The notes beneath the pieces are model-generated. The model was given only the letters and a program-made list of their open reading frames with translations, was not told the DNA's origin and did not search any database. Shown in pieces: positions 55,845-64,000 of a DNA stretch of 64,000 nt. A program made the position numbers and the translations under genes. Numbering within the stretch: position 1 is the first letter of the stretch; each line of letters begins with the position of its first letter. The DNA lies in NCBI GenBank assembly GCA_963748315.1, contig CAVVIK010000010.1:382825-446824 (forward strand), given 5' to 3'. This stretch comes from DASPHG01 sp963748315. GTDB taxonomy: Bacteria > Actinomycetota > Thermoleophilia > Solirubrobacterales > Thermoleophilaceae.

Positions 55845-56978
55845 ATGCTCGACATGGACCGTGCACGCGAGGTCTTCGAGGACTCGGAGGACTTCACGAT
55901 CGGCATCGAGGAGGAGTTCCAGATCCTCGATCCGGCGACGCTCGATCTCGCCCAGCGCTTCGAGGAGCTCCAGGAGGCGGCGCGCGCCGACCCGCCGCTC
56001 TTCGAGTCGATCACGGGCGAGCTGATCGCATCCGAGATCGAGATCCGGTCGGGCAAGGGCGCGACCTTCGCCGACGCGGTCGTGCAGCAGCAGGACGCGC
56101 GCGACCGGCTGTTCCGGCTCGTTGTGGAGCGCGGCGCGCGGCTCGCGGCGACCGGCACCCACCCGTGGAGCCCGTGGCAGGAGCAGCGCATCATCGACAC
56201 CCCGCACTACCGCCGCCGCGAGGACTGGCTCAAGTACGTCGCGTGGCGCAACAACACGTTCTCGCTGCACGTGCACGTCGGCGTCCGGGGCGCGGACCGC
56301 GCAGTCGCGGTGTGCGACCACCTGCGCGCGCTGCTGCCGGACCTGCTCGCCGTGTCTGCCAACTCGCCGTTCCTCGACGGGCGCGACTCCGGGTTGCACT
56401 CGGCTCGCACGCAGATCTTCACGCGGAGCTTCCCGCGCTGCGGCGTGCACGAGCCGTTCGGGAGCTGGGCCGCCTACGCCGAGTTCGCCGAGTTCCTCGT
56501 GAAGGTGAACTCGATCGAGGAGCACACGCAGCTGTGGTGGAGCGTCCGGCCGCACCACGACTTCGGCACGGTCGAGTTCCGGATCTGCGACGCGCAGACG
56601 CGTGCCGAGGACTCGACAGCGCTGGCCGGCCTGATCGCGGCCTGCATCGCGCAGGCGGCGCTCGACTACGACGAGGGCGCGCTGCCGGAGCCGGTCAGAG
56701 GCCGCTACATCGAGGAGAACATGTGGCGAGCGATCCGGCACGGGATGGAGGGCAAGATGATCGACCTCGAGCGCGGCGAGGAGTTCGAGGCGCGCGCGAT
56801 CCCGGAGCGGCTGCTCGCCTGGACAGCACCCGCCCGCGAGCGCATGGGGATCGATCCGGTATTGCCCGAGGAGAGCGGGGTCCAGCGCCAGCGCCGCGCG
56901 GCGAACGTGCGCGAGGCTTTCGCGGCCGAGGTCGACCTGACCCACCGAACATACGCGCGCGAGGGGGTAGCGACGTGA
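55845..56978 (+). CDS. Carboxylate-amine ligase, GCS2 family (YbdK-like)
   Basis: 377 residues. FTIGIEEEFQILDPATLDLA opens the glutamate-cysteine ligase type 2 fold. GTHPWSPWQ, FSLHVHVGVRGADRAV, ANSPFLDGRDSGLHSARTQI and TVEFRICDAQTRAEDS are family motifs. In actinobacteria related enzymes include EgtA and YbdK; the substrate cannot be read here. ATG starts 2 nt after the rex stop. It overlaps the next gene by 4 nt. Confidence 0.92.
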   Translation: MLDMDRAREVFEDSEDFTIGIEEEFQILDPATLDLAQRFEELQEAARADPPLFESITGELIASEIEIRSGKGATFADAVVQQQDARDRLFRLVVERGARLAATGTHPWSPWQEQRIIDTPHYRRREDWLKYVAWRNNTFSLHVHVGVRGADRAVAVCDHLRALLPDLLAVSANSPFLDGRDSGLHSARTQIFTRSFPRCGVHEPFGSWAAYAEFAEFLVKVNSIEEHTQLWWSVRPHHDFGTVEFRICDAQTRAEDSTALAGLIAACIAQAALDYDEGALPEPVRGRYIEENMWRAIRHGMEGKMIDLERGEEFEARAIPERLLAWTAPARERMGIDPVLPEESGVQRQRRAANVREAFAAEVDLTHRTYAREGVAT

Positions 56979-57352
56979 ACGAGGACGAGATCCGCGAGGC
57001 GTTGAAGAAGATTCGTGTCGAGGACGTGCTGCTTCAGACAGCCGCGACGCTCATCGACTTGGCGGCGCGCCGGATGGGGCTGGCGGAGGACGACGGGCCG
57101 AAGCAGCTGGACCAGGCGAAGCTCGCCATCGACGCGATCCGGGCGCTCCAGCCGCTCATGACCGACGAGCAGCAGGCCGCCCTGCGCGAGCCGCTCTCCC
57201 AGCTCCAGATGGCCTACGCGCGCGAGGCGCAGGCGCCCGCTGAGGCGCCGGCGAGCGCCCCGGAAGAGGCGTCGAAACCCGCTGAGGAGCCGGAGGACGA
57301 CGAGGAGCGCGCCAAGGCCCGATCGAAGATCTGGACCCCGCCGGGGACCTAG
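56975..57352 (+). CDS. DUF1844-like small protein with charged C-terminus
   Basis: 125 residues. The helical core (LLQTAATLIDLAARRMGL and LDQAKLAIDAIRALQPLMTD) resembles DUF1844 proteins in pattern. An Ala/Pro/Glu-rich linker leads to the conserved-looking end ARSKIWTPPGT. GTG overlaps the ligase stop (GTGA). Function unknown. Confidence 0.7.
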   Translation: MNEDEIREALKKIRVEDVLLQTAATLIDLAARRMGLAEDDGPKQLDQAKLAIDAIRALQPLMTDEQQAALREPLSQLQMAYAREAQAPAEAPASAPEEASKPAEEPEDDEERAKARSKIWTPPGT

Positions 57353-57380
57353 CGGCGGGGCTTACCGGACCCAACCTGGG

Positions 57381-57466
57381 TAGACTGCCCGCGCTCTTGG
57401 TCCGCCCGGCGCCGAACGCGCCGTCACCCGCGGCGCAGCTTCAAACCAGCATCCGGAGGATCCTCC
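57381..57466 (+). promoter_or_regulatory. hppA promoter and leader with a palindromic Shine-Dalgarno
   Basis: TAGACT (57381-57386) is a candidate -10, giving a leader of about 75 nt. The Shine-Dalgarno GGAGGA (57455-57460) lies within the perfect 12-bp palindrome GGAGGATCCTCC that ends right at the TTG. Pairing within or between transcripts could hide the ribosome site, so translational control is possible. Confidence 0.5.
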
Positions 57467-59542
57467 TTGACTGACTTTCTTACCGATTACGGCATCGTCA
57501 TTGCGCTCGCCTGCGCAGGTGCCGCCGTCCTCTACGGGCTTGTCACCAGCCGCTGGCTGCTGGCCAAGTCGCCCGGAAACGAGGAGATGCAGAGCATCTC
57601 CGCGGCCGTCCAGGAGGGCGCCCAGGCTTACCTGAAGCGCCAGTACACGATCATCGGCGCGGTCGCCGTCGTGCTTGCCGTGGTGTTGGCGGTCGCGCTC
57701 GACATCGAGACGGCGATCGGATTCGTGATCGGCGGCACATTCTCTGCCGCGGCCGGCTTCATCGGGATGAACGTGTCGGTGCGCGCGAACGCGCGCGTCG
57801 CCGAGTCGGCGCGCAGCGGCGTTGCGGCCGCGCTCCAGGTGGCGTTCCGGGGCGGCGCCGTCACGGGCATGCTCGTGGCAGGGCTCGCGCTGCTCGGCGT
57901 CGCCGGCTACTACGGGATCCTGCTGCTGGCCGACGTCGACGAGAAGGACGCGATCGACGCGCTCGTCGGCCTCGGCTTCGGCGGCTCGCTGATCTCCGTC
58001 TTCGCCCGTCTCGGCGGCGGCATCTTCACCAAGGCCGCCGACGTCGGCGCCGACCTCGTGGGCAAGGTCGAGGCCGGCATCCCCGAGGACGACCCGCGCA
58101 ACCCCGCCGTGATCGCCGACAACGTGGGCGACAACGTGGGCGACTGCGCCGGCATGGCGGCCGACCTCTTCGAGACCTACGCGGTCACCGCGGTCGCCGT
58201 GATGCTGCTGGGCGTGCTGACCTTCAACGAGCTCGGCGAGGTCGCCGTGTACCCGCTCGTGATCGGCGGCGTCTCGCTGATCGCCTCGATCATCGGCACG
58301 TACGCCGTCCGCGGCGTGAACGTCGAGCGCGCGCTGTACCAAGGCCTGGTCGTCTCTGGCGCGATCGCCGCGGCGGCGTTCTACCCGATCACGCACTGGC
58401 TGATGGACGACGTGACGCTCAAGAGCGATCTGCCCGGGATCCTGAGCGGCGTCGGCGACGCCGGCCCGACCGAGTTCTGGCTCTGCACGCTGATCGGAAT
58501 CGGCGTGACCGCCGGTCTCTTCGTGATCACCGACTACTACACGTCGACTCGCTTCCGGCCGGTGAGGATGACTGCGCGGGCGTCGCAAACCGGCCACGCC
58601 ACGAACATCATCCAGGGCCTCTCGTCGGGCTTCCAGGCGACCGCAGCACCCGCACTGCTGATCTGCCTCGGCATCCTGGGGGCGAACGAGCTCGCCGGCA
58701 TCTACGGCATCGGCGTGGCGGTGATGGCGCAGCTGTCGCTGACCGGCCTCATCGTCGCGCTCGACGCCTTCGGCCCGATCACCGACAACGCCGGCGGCAT
58801 CGCCGAGATGGCGGACCTCCCGGAGGACGTGCGCGGGGTGACCGACCCGCTGGACGCGGTCGGCAACACCACGAAGGCCGTTACGAAGGGATACGCGATT
58901 GGCTCGGCCGTGCTCGCTGCGCTGGTGCTGTTCGCGGCGTTCGTGGTCGAGTTGAACGAGGAGGCGGAGAAGGAGGGCGAGGTCCTCTCCAGCTTCGACA
59001 TCTCCCAGCCCGAGGTCCTGATCGGCCTCCTGATCGGCGGCATGATGGTCTACCTGTTCGCCGCGCTCGCGATCGAGTCGGTCGGGCGCGCGGGCGGTGG
59101 CGTCGTCGAGGAGGTGCGCAGGCAGTTCCGCGAGAAGCCGGGGATCATGGATCGCACGGAGAAGCCGGACTACCGGCAGGCCGTGTCGATCGTGACCGCC
59201 GCGGCGCAGCGGGAGATGATCCTGCCGTCTCTCATCCCGATCGTCGTGCCGGTCGTGGTCGGCCTCCTGAGCTACCAGGCGCTCGGCGGCCTGCTGATCG
59301 GCGTGATCGTGGTCGGCTTCTTCGCCGCCATCTCCATGACCGCCGGCGGCGGCGCGTGGGACAACGCGAAGAAGCTGATCGAGGACGGCGAGTTCGGCGG
59401 GAAGGGCTCCGAGGCCCACGCGGCGTCGGTGACCGGCGACACAGTCGGCGACCCCTACAAGGACACCGCCGGCCCGGCGATCAACCCGATGATCAAGGTC
59501 GCGAACATCGTCGCGCTCCTGATCATCCCCTTCCTCGTCTAG
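57467..59542 (+). CDS. hppA: Membrane-bound proton-translocating pyrophosphatase
   Basis: 691 residues and about 16 helices. Hydrolyses cytoplasmic PPi and pumps H+ outward. The catalytic loops are GGGIFTKAADVGADLVGKVE, DNVGDNVGDCAGMAADLFE, DNAGGIAEM and GDTVGDPYKDTAGPAINPMI. The residue that separates K+-dependent (Ala) from K+-independent (Lys) enzymes is K470 in GNTTKAVTKGYAIG, so a K+-independent pump is inferred. The TTG start has Shine-Dalgarno GGAGGA 6 nt away. It may pair with the PPi-type PfkA in this window. Confidence 0.96.
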   Translation: MTDFLTDYGIVIALACAGAAVLYGLVTSRWLLAKSPGNEEMQSISAAVQEGAQAYLKRQYTIIGAVAVVLAVVLAVALDIETAIGFVIGGTFSAAAGFIGMNVSVRANARVAESARSGVAAALQVAFRGGAVTGMLVAGLALLGVAGYYGILLLADVDEKDAIDALVGLGFGGSLISVFARLGGGIFTKAADVGADLVGKVEAGIPEDDPRNPAVIADNVGDNVGDCAGMAADLFETYAVTAVAVMLLGVLTFNELGEVAVYPLVIGGVSLIASIIGTYAVRGVNVERALYQGLVVSGAIAAAAFYPITHWLMDDVTLKSDLPGILSGVGDAGPTEFWLCTLIGIGVTAGLFVITDYYTSTRFRPVRMTARASQTGHATNIIQGLSSGFQATAAPALLICLGILGANELAGIYGIGVAVMAQLSLTGLIVALDAFGPITDNAGGIAEMADLPEDVRGVTDPLDAVGNTTKAVTKGYAIGSAVLAALVLFAAFVVELNEEAEKEGEVLSSFDISQPEVLIGLLIGGMMVYLFAALAIESVGRAGGGVVEEVRRQFREKPGIMDRTEKPDYRQAVSIVTAAAQREMILPSLIPIVVPVVVGLLSYQALGGLLIGVIVVGFFAAISMTAGGGAWDNAKKLIEDGEFGGKGSEAHAASVTGDTVGDPYKDTAGPAINPMIKVANIVALLIIPFLV

Positions 59543-59555
59543 ACGTTGGCGCTTC

Positions 59556-59582
59556 GTGCCCCCGGCCTTACGCTGGGGGCAC
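59556..59582 (+). terminator. Hairpin after hppA
   Basis: 8-bp arms GTGCCCCC/GGGGGCAC (59556-59563 and 59575-59582) with an 11-nt loop that holds TACGCT. It may end hppA transcripts. The loop hexamer could equally be the -10 box of the next gene, since the same TACGCTGGGGGCAC string precedes the second tandem copy at 61547. Confidence 0.5.
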
Positions 59583-59583
59583 G

Positions 59584-61504
59584 GACTCGCGCGGATGGAT
59601 CGTCGTCGCGGCGCTCGCCACCGTCGTCTGGCCGGCGGCGCCGGCGATGGCTGACACGCTCTACGCACACCCTGACGGCGATGGCTCCGACCCTTGCCGA
59701 GATAGCGGACCCGTGCCGCTACGGACGCCGCCAGCTTCGCGGGGATCGGGCGACGAGATCATCGCCCTGGGCGGCACGTACGACGTCACCAGCACCGTGA
59801 CGATCGCGAGTGGAGTGACCCTCCGCGGCGCTGCCGGACCTCGACCTGTCCTCGAGGCGACCGGCTCTACGGACCCGCTGTCTCTCGACGGCCTGCCCGC
59901 TGACCCTGTGACGGCCAGCCACCTCGAGATCCGATCCGCCGGCGGGCAAGCGGTTTTCGCCAACAACGGTGTCCTCGAGGATCTCGTCGTCTCCCACGGA
60001 CTCCGGAACTGCCATCCACATGTTTGGACAAGCAAGCTTTCTGCGGGACACGCTTGCGACGAACGCCAATGGCAGGGCCGCGGTTCTGGTCGAGAGCACG
60101 GGCAGCGGGACGGTTCGGCTCTACAACGTCACCGCGATCGCGACCGGCGATAACTCGTACGGGATCATCGTCCAAGGGGACGCGGTGGATCCGTTCTGCG
60201 TCGCGTCGAACGGCCTACTGCTCGTCGAGAACGTGATCGCGCGCGGTACGGCCGCCGATATGTTCGCCACCGAAGCGCACGACGCCACTTGCTCGCCGCC
60301 CGCCGCTTCGATCATCGCGGCGTACTCGAACTTCCGCGACGTGGATCTCAGCGGGTCCGGGACGTTCACCGAGGGCGACGGCAACCAGCGTTCGGCTGCT
60401 CAGACGAACGACGCGGCGATCTTCGCCAACACCACGAACTATCGCCAGCGCGACGGGGCGCCCACGTACAACGCCGGTCGCGAGCACACCGGCGATTCCG
60501 AGCGCGTCGATCCGGATGGGGATCCGCGCGTCGTGGACGGGGCGGTTGACATCGGGGCCGACGAGCTGCCGGTCGCGCCGGCGGCAACCACCGGTGGGCC
60601 GACGATCGTGGGCGCCACGTCGGCTGAGGTCACGGGCAGCGTGGACGGGCGCGGGCACCCGGTGACATACACGTTCGACTACGGGCCGACGACTGCTTTC
60701 GGGTCCAGCACGCCCGCCGAGTCGCTCGACGGCGTCCGCGCCGCTCACCTCTGTCAGCGGCGTCCTTGGCGGGCTTGCTCCGAACCAGATCATCTTCTAC
60801 CGCCTTCGCGTCCAATCGACCGGTCTGCAGCCGCGGACGACGGTTGGCGAGACTCGTTCGTCTACGACGCAGCCCACGCTGGCGCCAAGTGTCGTTACGG
60901 ACCTGCCCACGGCGGTGGATGCGACGTCGGCGCTGTTGCACGGCTTGGTCGTCCCGAACGGACTTGCGACGAGCTGGCACTTCGCGTTCGGCAGGACCTC
61001 GACGTACGGAGACGCAACCAGCGTCGGCAATGCCGGCTCGGGGGGCTGCCCGTCTCGGTCTCGAGGGAGCTGACCGACCTGAAGCCGGCCACGACGTACC
61101 ACTACCGGCTCGAGGCATCGAGCGAGGCGGGTGCCGGCACGGGTTCGGATCAGAGTTTCAGGACGAAGCGGTTGAAGGTCCGCCGGTGGCGGTCAAGCCA
61201 AGCGCTTCCGGCTCGGCTCCGATTTGCCGCAGGTGGCCCGGGTCGGAGCGGTGATCAAGTTCCGCCTCAACGGCGATGCGAAGGTGAAGCTGAAGTTCCT
61301 TCGGATCAAGCACGGGCGGCTGGTGCGGAAGGGTGCGTTCAAGTACAACGCCGAGGCCGGGAAGCAGCGGATTCGCTTCGAGGGCCGGCTGTCGCGCAAG
61401 AAGAAGCTCAAGCCCGGAAGAGCAAGCTCGTCGTGCGCGCGAAGACGGCGGGCTTCAGGTCGAAGAAGGTCTCGGCCAAGTTCAGGCTCCTGCGCGAGCG
61501 CTAG
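59584..61504 (+). pseudogene. Secreted beta-helix / FN3-like surface protein, tandem copy 1 (multiple frameshifts)
   Basis: Signal-peptide-like WIVVAALATVVWPAAPAMA is followed by DTLYAHPDGDGSDPC. A right-handed beta-helix part has DEIIALGGTYDV, TVTIASGVTLRGAAGPRPVL and YNVTAIATGDNSYGIIVQGD. VDIGADELP leads to FN3-like repeats (TGSVDGRGHPVTYTFDYGPT; ATTYHYRLEASSEAG). The basic C-terminal domain is VARVGAVIKFRLNGDAKVKL to SAKFRLLRER. At least six indels (about 59720-59760, 59990, 60740, 61040, 61180, 61420) are needed to join these parts. No clear start codon is visible. Probably a cell-surface protein; decay or poor consensus cannot be separated. Confidence 0.7.
61326..61504 (+). repeat. Near-identical 3' repeat, copy 1
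   Basis: The first 92 nt match 63280-63371 with a single difference, and high similarity continues to the stop codons. It encodes the basic C-terminal domain of the two tandem surface proteins (KGAFKYNAEAGKQRIRFEGR). Confidence 0.85.
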
Positions 61505-61560
61505 GCCTTCCAGGCGAAATCGCTTCCTTTTCCGGGCCTCCGGGCTTACGCTGGGGGCAC

Positions 61561-63459
61561 ACGAAACCCCGCGTATGGATACTCGGGGCTGCTCGCGACC
61601 GTCCTGTGGCCGGCGGCGTCGGCGACTGCTGCGGACACGTTGTATGCGTCGCCGATGGGCAACGGGTCCGATCCCGTCCGGACACCAATCCGTGCAGCCT
61701 GACTGACGCCCTGGCGGCTGCGAACTCGGGCGACACGGTCATCGCTGCGGGCGGGACGTACAGCCCGACCGCGGTCACGGTTGCCAGCGGGGTGACCCTC
61801 CGAGGCGCAGCCGGCACCCGACCACTCCTCGAAGGAAACGGGATGAACGTCACGGTGGCACTGGACGGCACCGCGCGGCACCTCAAGATCGACGGTGCGG
61901 GCGAGCCCGCGCTCATCATGAACGGAGTTGGGTCCTACCTTGTCGTTTCGAGCAGCGTCGCCGGCGCCGCCGTGATGAACATCAGCGGCGGCGCCAGCTC
62001 TTTGCGCGATTCACTCGTGGTGTCGACCGGCGACGGCGCGACGGCGCTGGACGTGGGTCCTACGCCGCCGACAGCGTGGAGATTCGCAACGTCACCGCGA
62101 TCGCGACCGGGATGGATTCCTACGGCATCTCGGCACACGGAAGTGACACCGGCGGCGTCCCTCCATGCATCGACAGTCACGTGGTACTCAGCAACGCGAT
62201 AGCCCGCGGCGTCAAGGCGGACCTCGCCGCCAGCTCAATCTGCGCCGGCGGCGCAGGGGTAATCAATGCGTCGTACTCGAACTTCTCCGCCTCCGACGTA
62301 GAGGAGGGTGCAGGGGGAACGGTCACGGAAGGCGGGCAACTACATGCGTCCGCCGCCCTGACGAACAACGCGGCGATCTTTGCCAACGCGACGAACTATC
62401 GCCAGCGCGACGGCGCGCCTACGTACAACGCCGGCGGGGCCGGGTCCGACTTCGGGATTCTCTCGACCCGGACGGCGATCCTCGGGTCGGCGACGGCCGG
62501 GTCGACATCGGCGCCGACGAGCTGCCGTCGGCTCCGATCGTGAGCACCGGGGCGGCGACGGCGATTGCAGCCACCACTGCGGAGGCCAACGGCACCGTCG
62601 ATCCGCAGGCGACCACGGTCACCTACAAGTTCGAATACGGCCTGACGCCCGCGCTCGGCAGCAGCACCTCGGTGGCGTCGGTAACCGCGCCCGCCACCGC
62701 CACCGCGGTTCAGGCGATGCTCTTCGGACTCCCCGCCGACACGACGGTCTACTACCGGATCTGGGCGCAGTCGGGTGGACACCAGCCGCGGATCGTCGTT
62801 GGAACCACGCAGTCCTTTACAACGCTGCCCACTTCCGCGCCGGGAGTGACGACTCAAGCGGCTGAGGTGGGTCCGTTCTCGGCCCTCCTACAGGGGCTGG
62901 TCGACCCGAACAGGCGTCCCACCACCTGGCAGTTCGCCTGGCGTGAGGCATCGGGTGAGGTCTTCGAGACGACGCCCACCGAGGACGCGGGCTCCGGCGA
63001 CGAGCCGGTTTCGGTGTCCGCGGAGATCACCGGCCTGATCAGGAACCACCTACAGCTACCAGGTGGCGGGGGCGAACGCGATCGCGACGGCGCTTGGGTC
63101 GGAGGAGACGTTCACGACGCCGCGGTTCAAGGTCGCGCGCGTCGCGGTCAAGCCGAAACGGTTCCGGTTGGGCAACGACCTGCCCCACGTCGCGCGCGTC
63201 GGGACGGTCATCAAGTTCTCGGTCAACGCCGACTCGCGCGTGAAGCTCAAGTCTCCGGATCAAGCGCGGGCGGCGCGTCCGGAAGGGTGCGTTCAAGTAC
63301 AACGCCGAGGCCGGGAAGCAGCGGATTCGCTTCGAGGGCCGGCTGTCGCGGAAGAAGAAGCTCAAGCCCGGCAAGTACAAGCTGGTCGTGCGCGCGAAGA
63401 CGGCGGGCGTCAGGTCGAAGAAGGACTCGGCCAAGTTCAGGCTCCTGCGCAAGCGCTAG
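61561..63459 (+). pseudogene. Secreted beta-helix / FN3-like surface protein, tandem copy 2 (multiple frameshifts)
   Basis: Same order as copy 1: GLLATVLWPAASATA signal, DTLYASPMGNGSDP, NPCSLTDALAAANSGDTVIA, VTVASGVTLRGAAGTRPLLE, IRNVTAIATGMDSYGISAHG, then DGRVDIGADELPSAPIVSTG. Two FN3-like modules follow (ANGTVDPQATTVTYKFEYGL; LLQGLVDPNRRPTTWQFAWR), then the basic C-terminal domain to SAKFRLLRKR. Frame changes occur near 61680, 62065, 62455, 63050 and 63255. The motif DGAPTYNAG before the linker is shared with copy 1. Decayed gene or error-rich consensus. Confidence 0.7.
63280..63459 (+). repeat. Near-identical 3' repeat, copy 2
   Basis: Direct repeat of 61326-61504, 91 of 92 bases identical at its start. 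The two copies are 1.95 kb apart and could recombine or mislead assembly. Confidence 0.85.
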
Positions 63460-63493
63460 CTAGCCACTCACATCGGTAGGTTGCCCGGCGGCA

Positions 63494-64000
63494 TTGGCTG
63501 AGCGCCGACCTAAGCACGCAGGCCTAGAGCGGGTCCTCGGCACCGGGGCGCTGTTACCGCCTACGGCAACGTAGGCAGCTCGATCTACTACGCGCTCGGG
63601 CTCGTCGCCGTGTACGCGCTCGGCATGACGCCGGTCGTCTTCATGATCGCGGCGCTCCATCTTCGCCGCACGGCCGCCACCTATACGGAGGCGACCGCGA
63701 TGTACCCGGAGGCCGGCGGCTCGTCGTCGTTTGGCGCGCCGCGCCTTCAACGAGTTCTGGTCCTTCTTCGCGGCGTGGGGCCAGATGCTCACCTACATCA
63801 TCACCGTCTCCATCTCGGCGTTCTTCGTGCCGCACTACCTGGGCGTGTTCTGGGAGCCGCTCGGGGAGTCGCCCGCCGACATCGTCGCCGGCATCGGCGT
63901 CGTGGTGCTGCTCGGCGCGCTCAACATCTTCGGCGTCCGCGAGGCGGCGGGCCTGAACGTCTTCCTCGCGCTGGTCGACTCCTTCACGCCCAGCTGCTCT
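63494..64000 (+). CDS. APC-family amino-acid permease, N-terminal part (frameshifted; runs off the window)
   Basis: From a TTG at 63494: RPKHAGLERVLGTGAL, then TAYGNVGSSIYYALGLVAVY, YTEATAMYPEAGGSSSF, FNEFWSFFAAWGQMLTYII and LGALNIFGVREAAGLNVFLA. These match the first five or so helices of APC amino-acid permeases. The pieces lie in different frames; indels occur near 63552, 63650, 63665, 63735 and again near 63980. TAGGTT (63477-63482) is a weak -10 candidate. The 3' end is outside the window. Confidence 0.75.

Noticed and set aside
57362..59668. 768-codon open frame on the minus strand opposite hppA
   Set aside because: High-GC antisense shadow. The plus-strand frame encodes a full conserved pyrophosphatase, and the antisense product is low-complexity (His/Asp/Arg-rich).

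Overview
The window is a high-GC, densely packed bacterial chromosome segment. It most resembles a deep-branching actinobacterium of class Thermoleophilia (Gaiellales/Solirubrobacterales-like). This rests on family-level impressions, not a database search: many GTG/TTG starts, actinobacterial-type PfkA, ACT-fused malic enzyme and DivIVA proteins, secreted proteins with an FN3-like module and a basic C-terminal domain, a Rex/Tsa cluster and a pan operon with a DUF2520 gene. No rRNA, tRNA, CRISPR array, transposase or phage gene was seen.

Layout. 1-10.3 kb: trpD-trpC and trpF-trpB-trpA, separated by a MoxR/DUF58/transglutaminase cassette and an HtrA-like protease, then an NTF2-like protein and a 59-residue membrane protein. 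10.3-13.5 kb: a pfkA with PPi-type active-site residues, a divergent branched-chain amino-acid binding lipoprotein and a DMT exporter. 13.6-22.2 kb: a complete Liv-type ABC importer (binding protein, two permeases, two ATPases), two small membrane-associated proteins and a polar amino-acid ABC importer. 22.1-25.4 kb (minus strand): malic enzyme, TIGR01777 epimerase and DMT exporter. 25.4-29 kb: polA, a YdcZ-type transporter and two small paralogous membrane proteins. 29-30.6 kb: a CDP-archaeol-synthase-like gene converging on a geranylgeranyl-reductase-like gene. 30.6-33.2 kb: rpsA, coaE, lytic transglycosylase. 33.2-35.4 kb (minus): aminotransferase V and amidohydrolase. 35.4-43 kb: uvrB, an LVIVD protein, a DivIVA protein, uvrA. 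43-47 kb: a broken MarR regulator with an operator array, two tandem DHA2 drug exporters and a hexapeptide acyltransferase. 47-49 kb: a secreted beta-propeller/RTX-like protein. 49-51.8 kb (minus): DUF2520-panC-panD-panB. 51.9-57.4 kb: UDG, tsaE, tsaB, rimI, tsaD (interrupted), glutaredoxin-like, rex, GCS2 ligase, a DUF1844-like protein. 57.5-59.5 kb: membrane pyrophosphatase. 59.6-63.5 kb: two tandem secreted beta-helix proteins, heavily frameshifted. 63.5-64 kb: start of an APC permease.

Two window-wide patterns stand out. First, a TANNNT hexamer lies only 6-9 nt before the start codon of about 20 genes, with no Shine-Dalgarno sequence. This is the signature of leaderless transcripts, and it is used here to choose starts. 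Inside operons, starts overlap the previous stop (ATGA, GTGA, TTGA and apparently CTGA). Only a few genes have a clear Shine-Dalgarno sequence. Second, many conserved genes (uvrA, coaE, tsaD, panB, panC and others) carry single-base frameshifts. These are concentrated in some stretches and absent from others, which points to consensus errors in a draft or metagenome assembly at least as much as to real decay. Short palindromes (GGGGTCWGACCCC family; GGGACGGAGC arms) sit at gene ends, and one lies inside tsaD.
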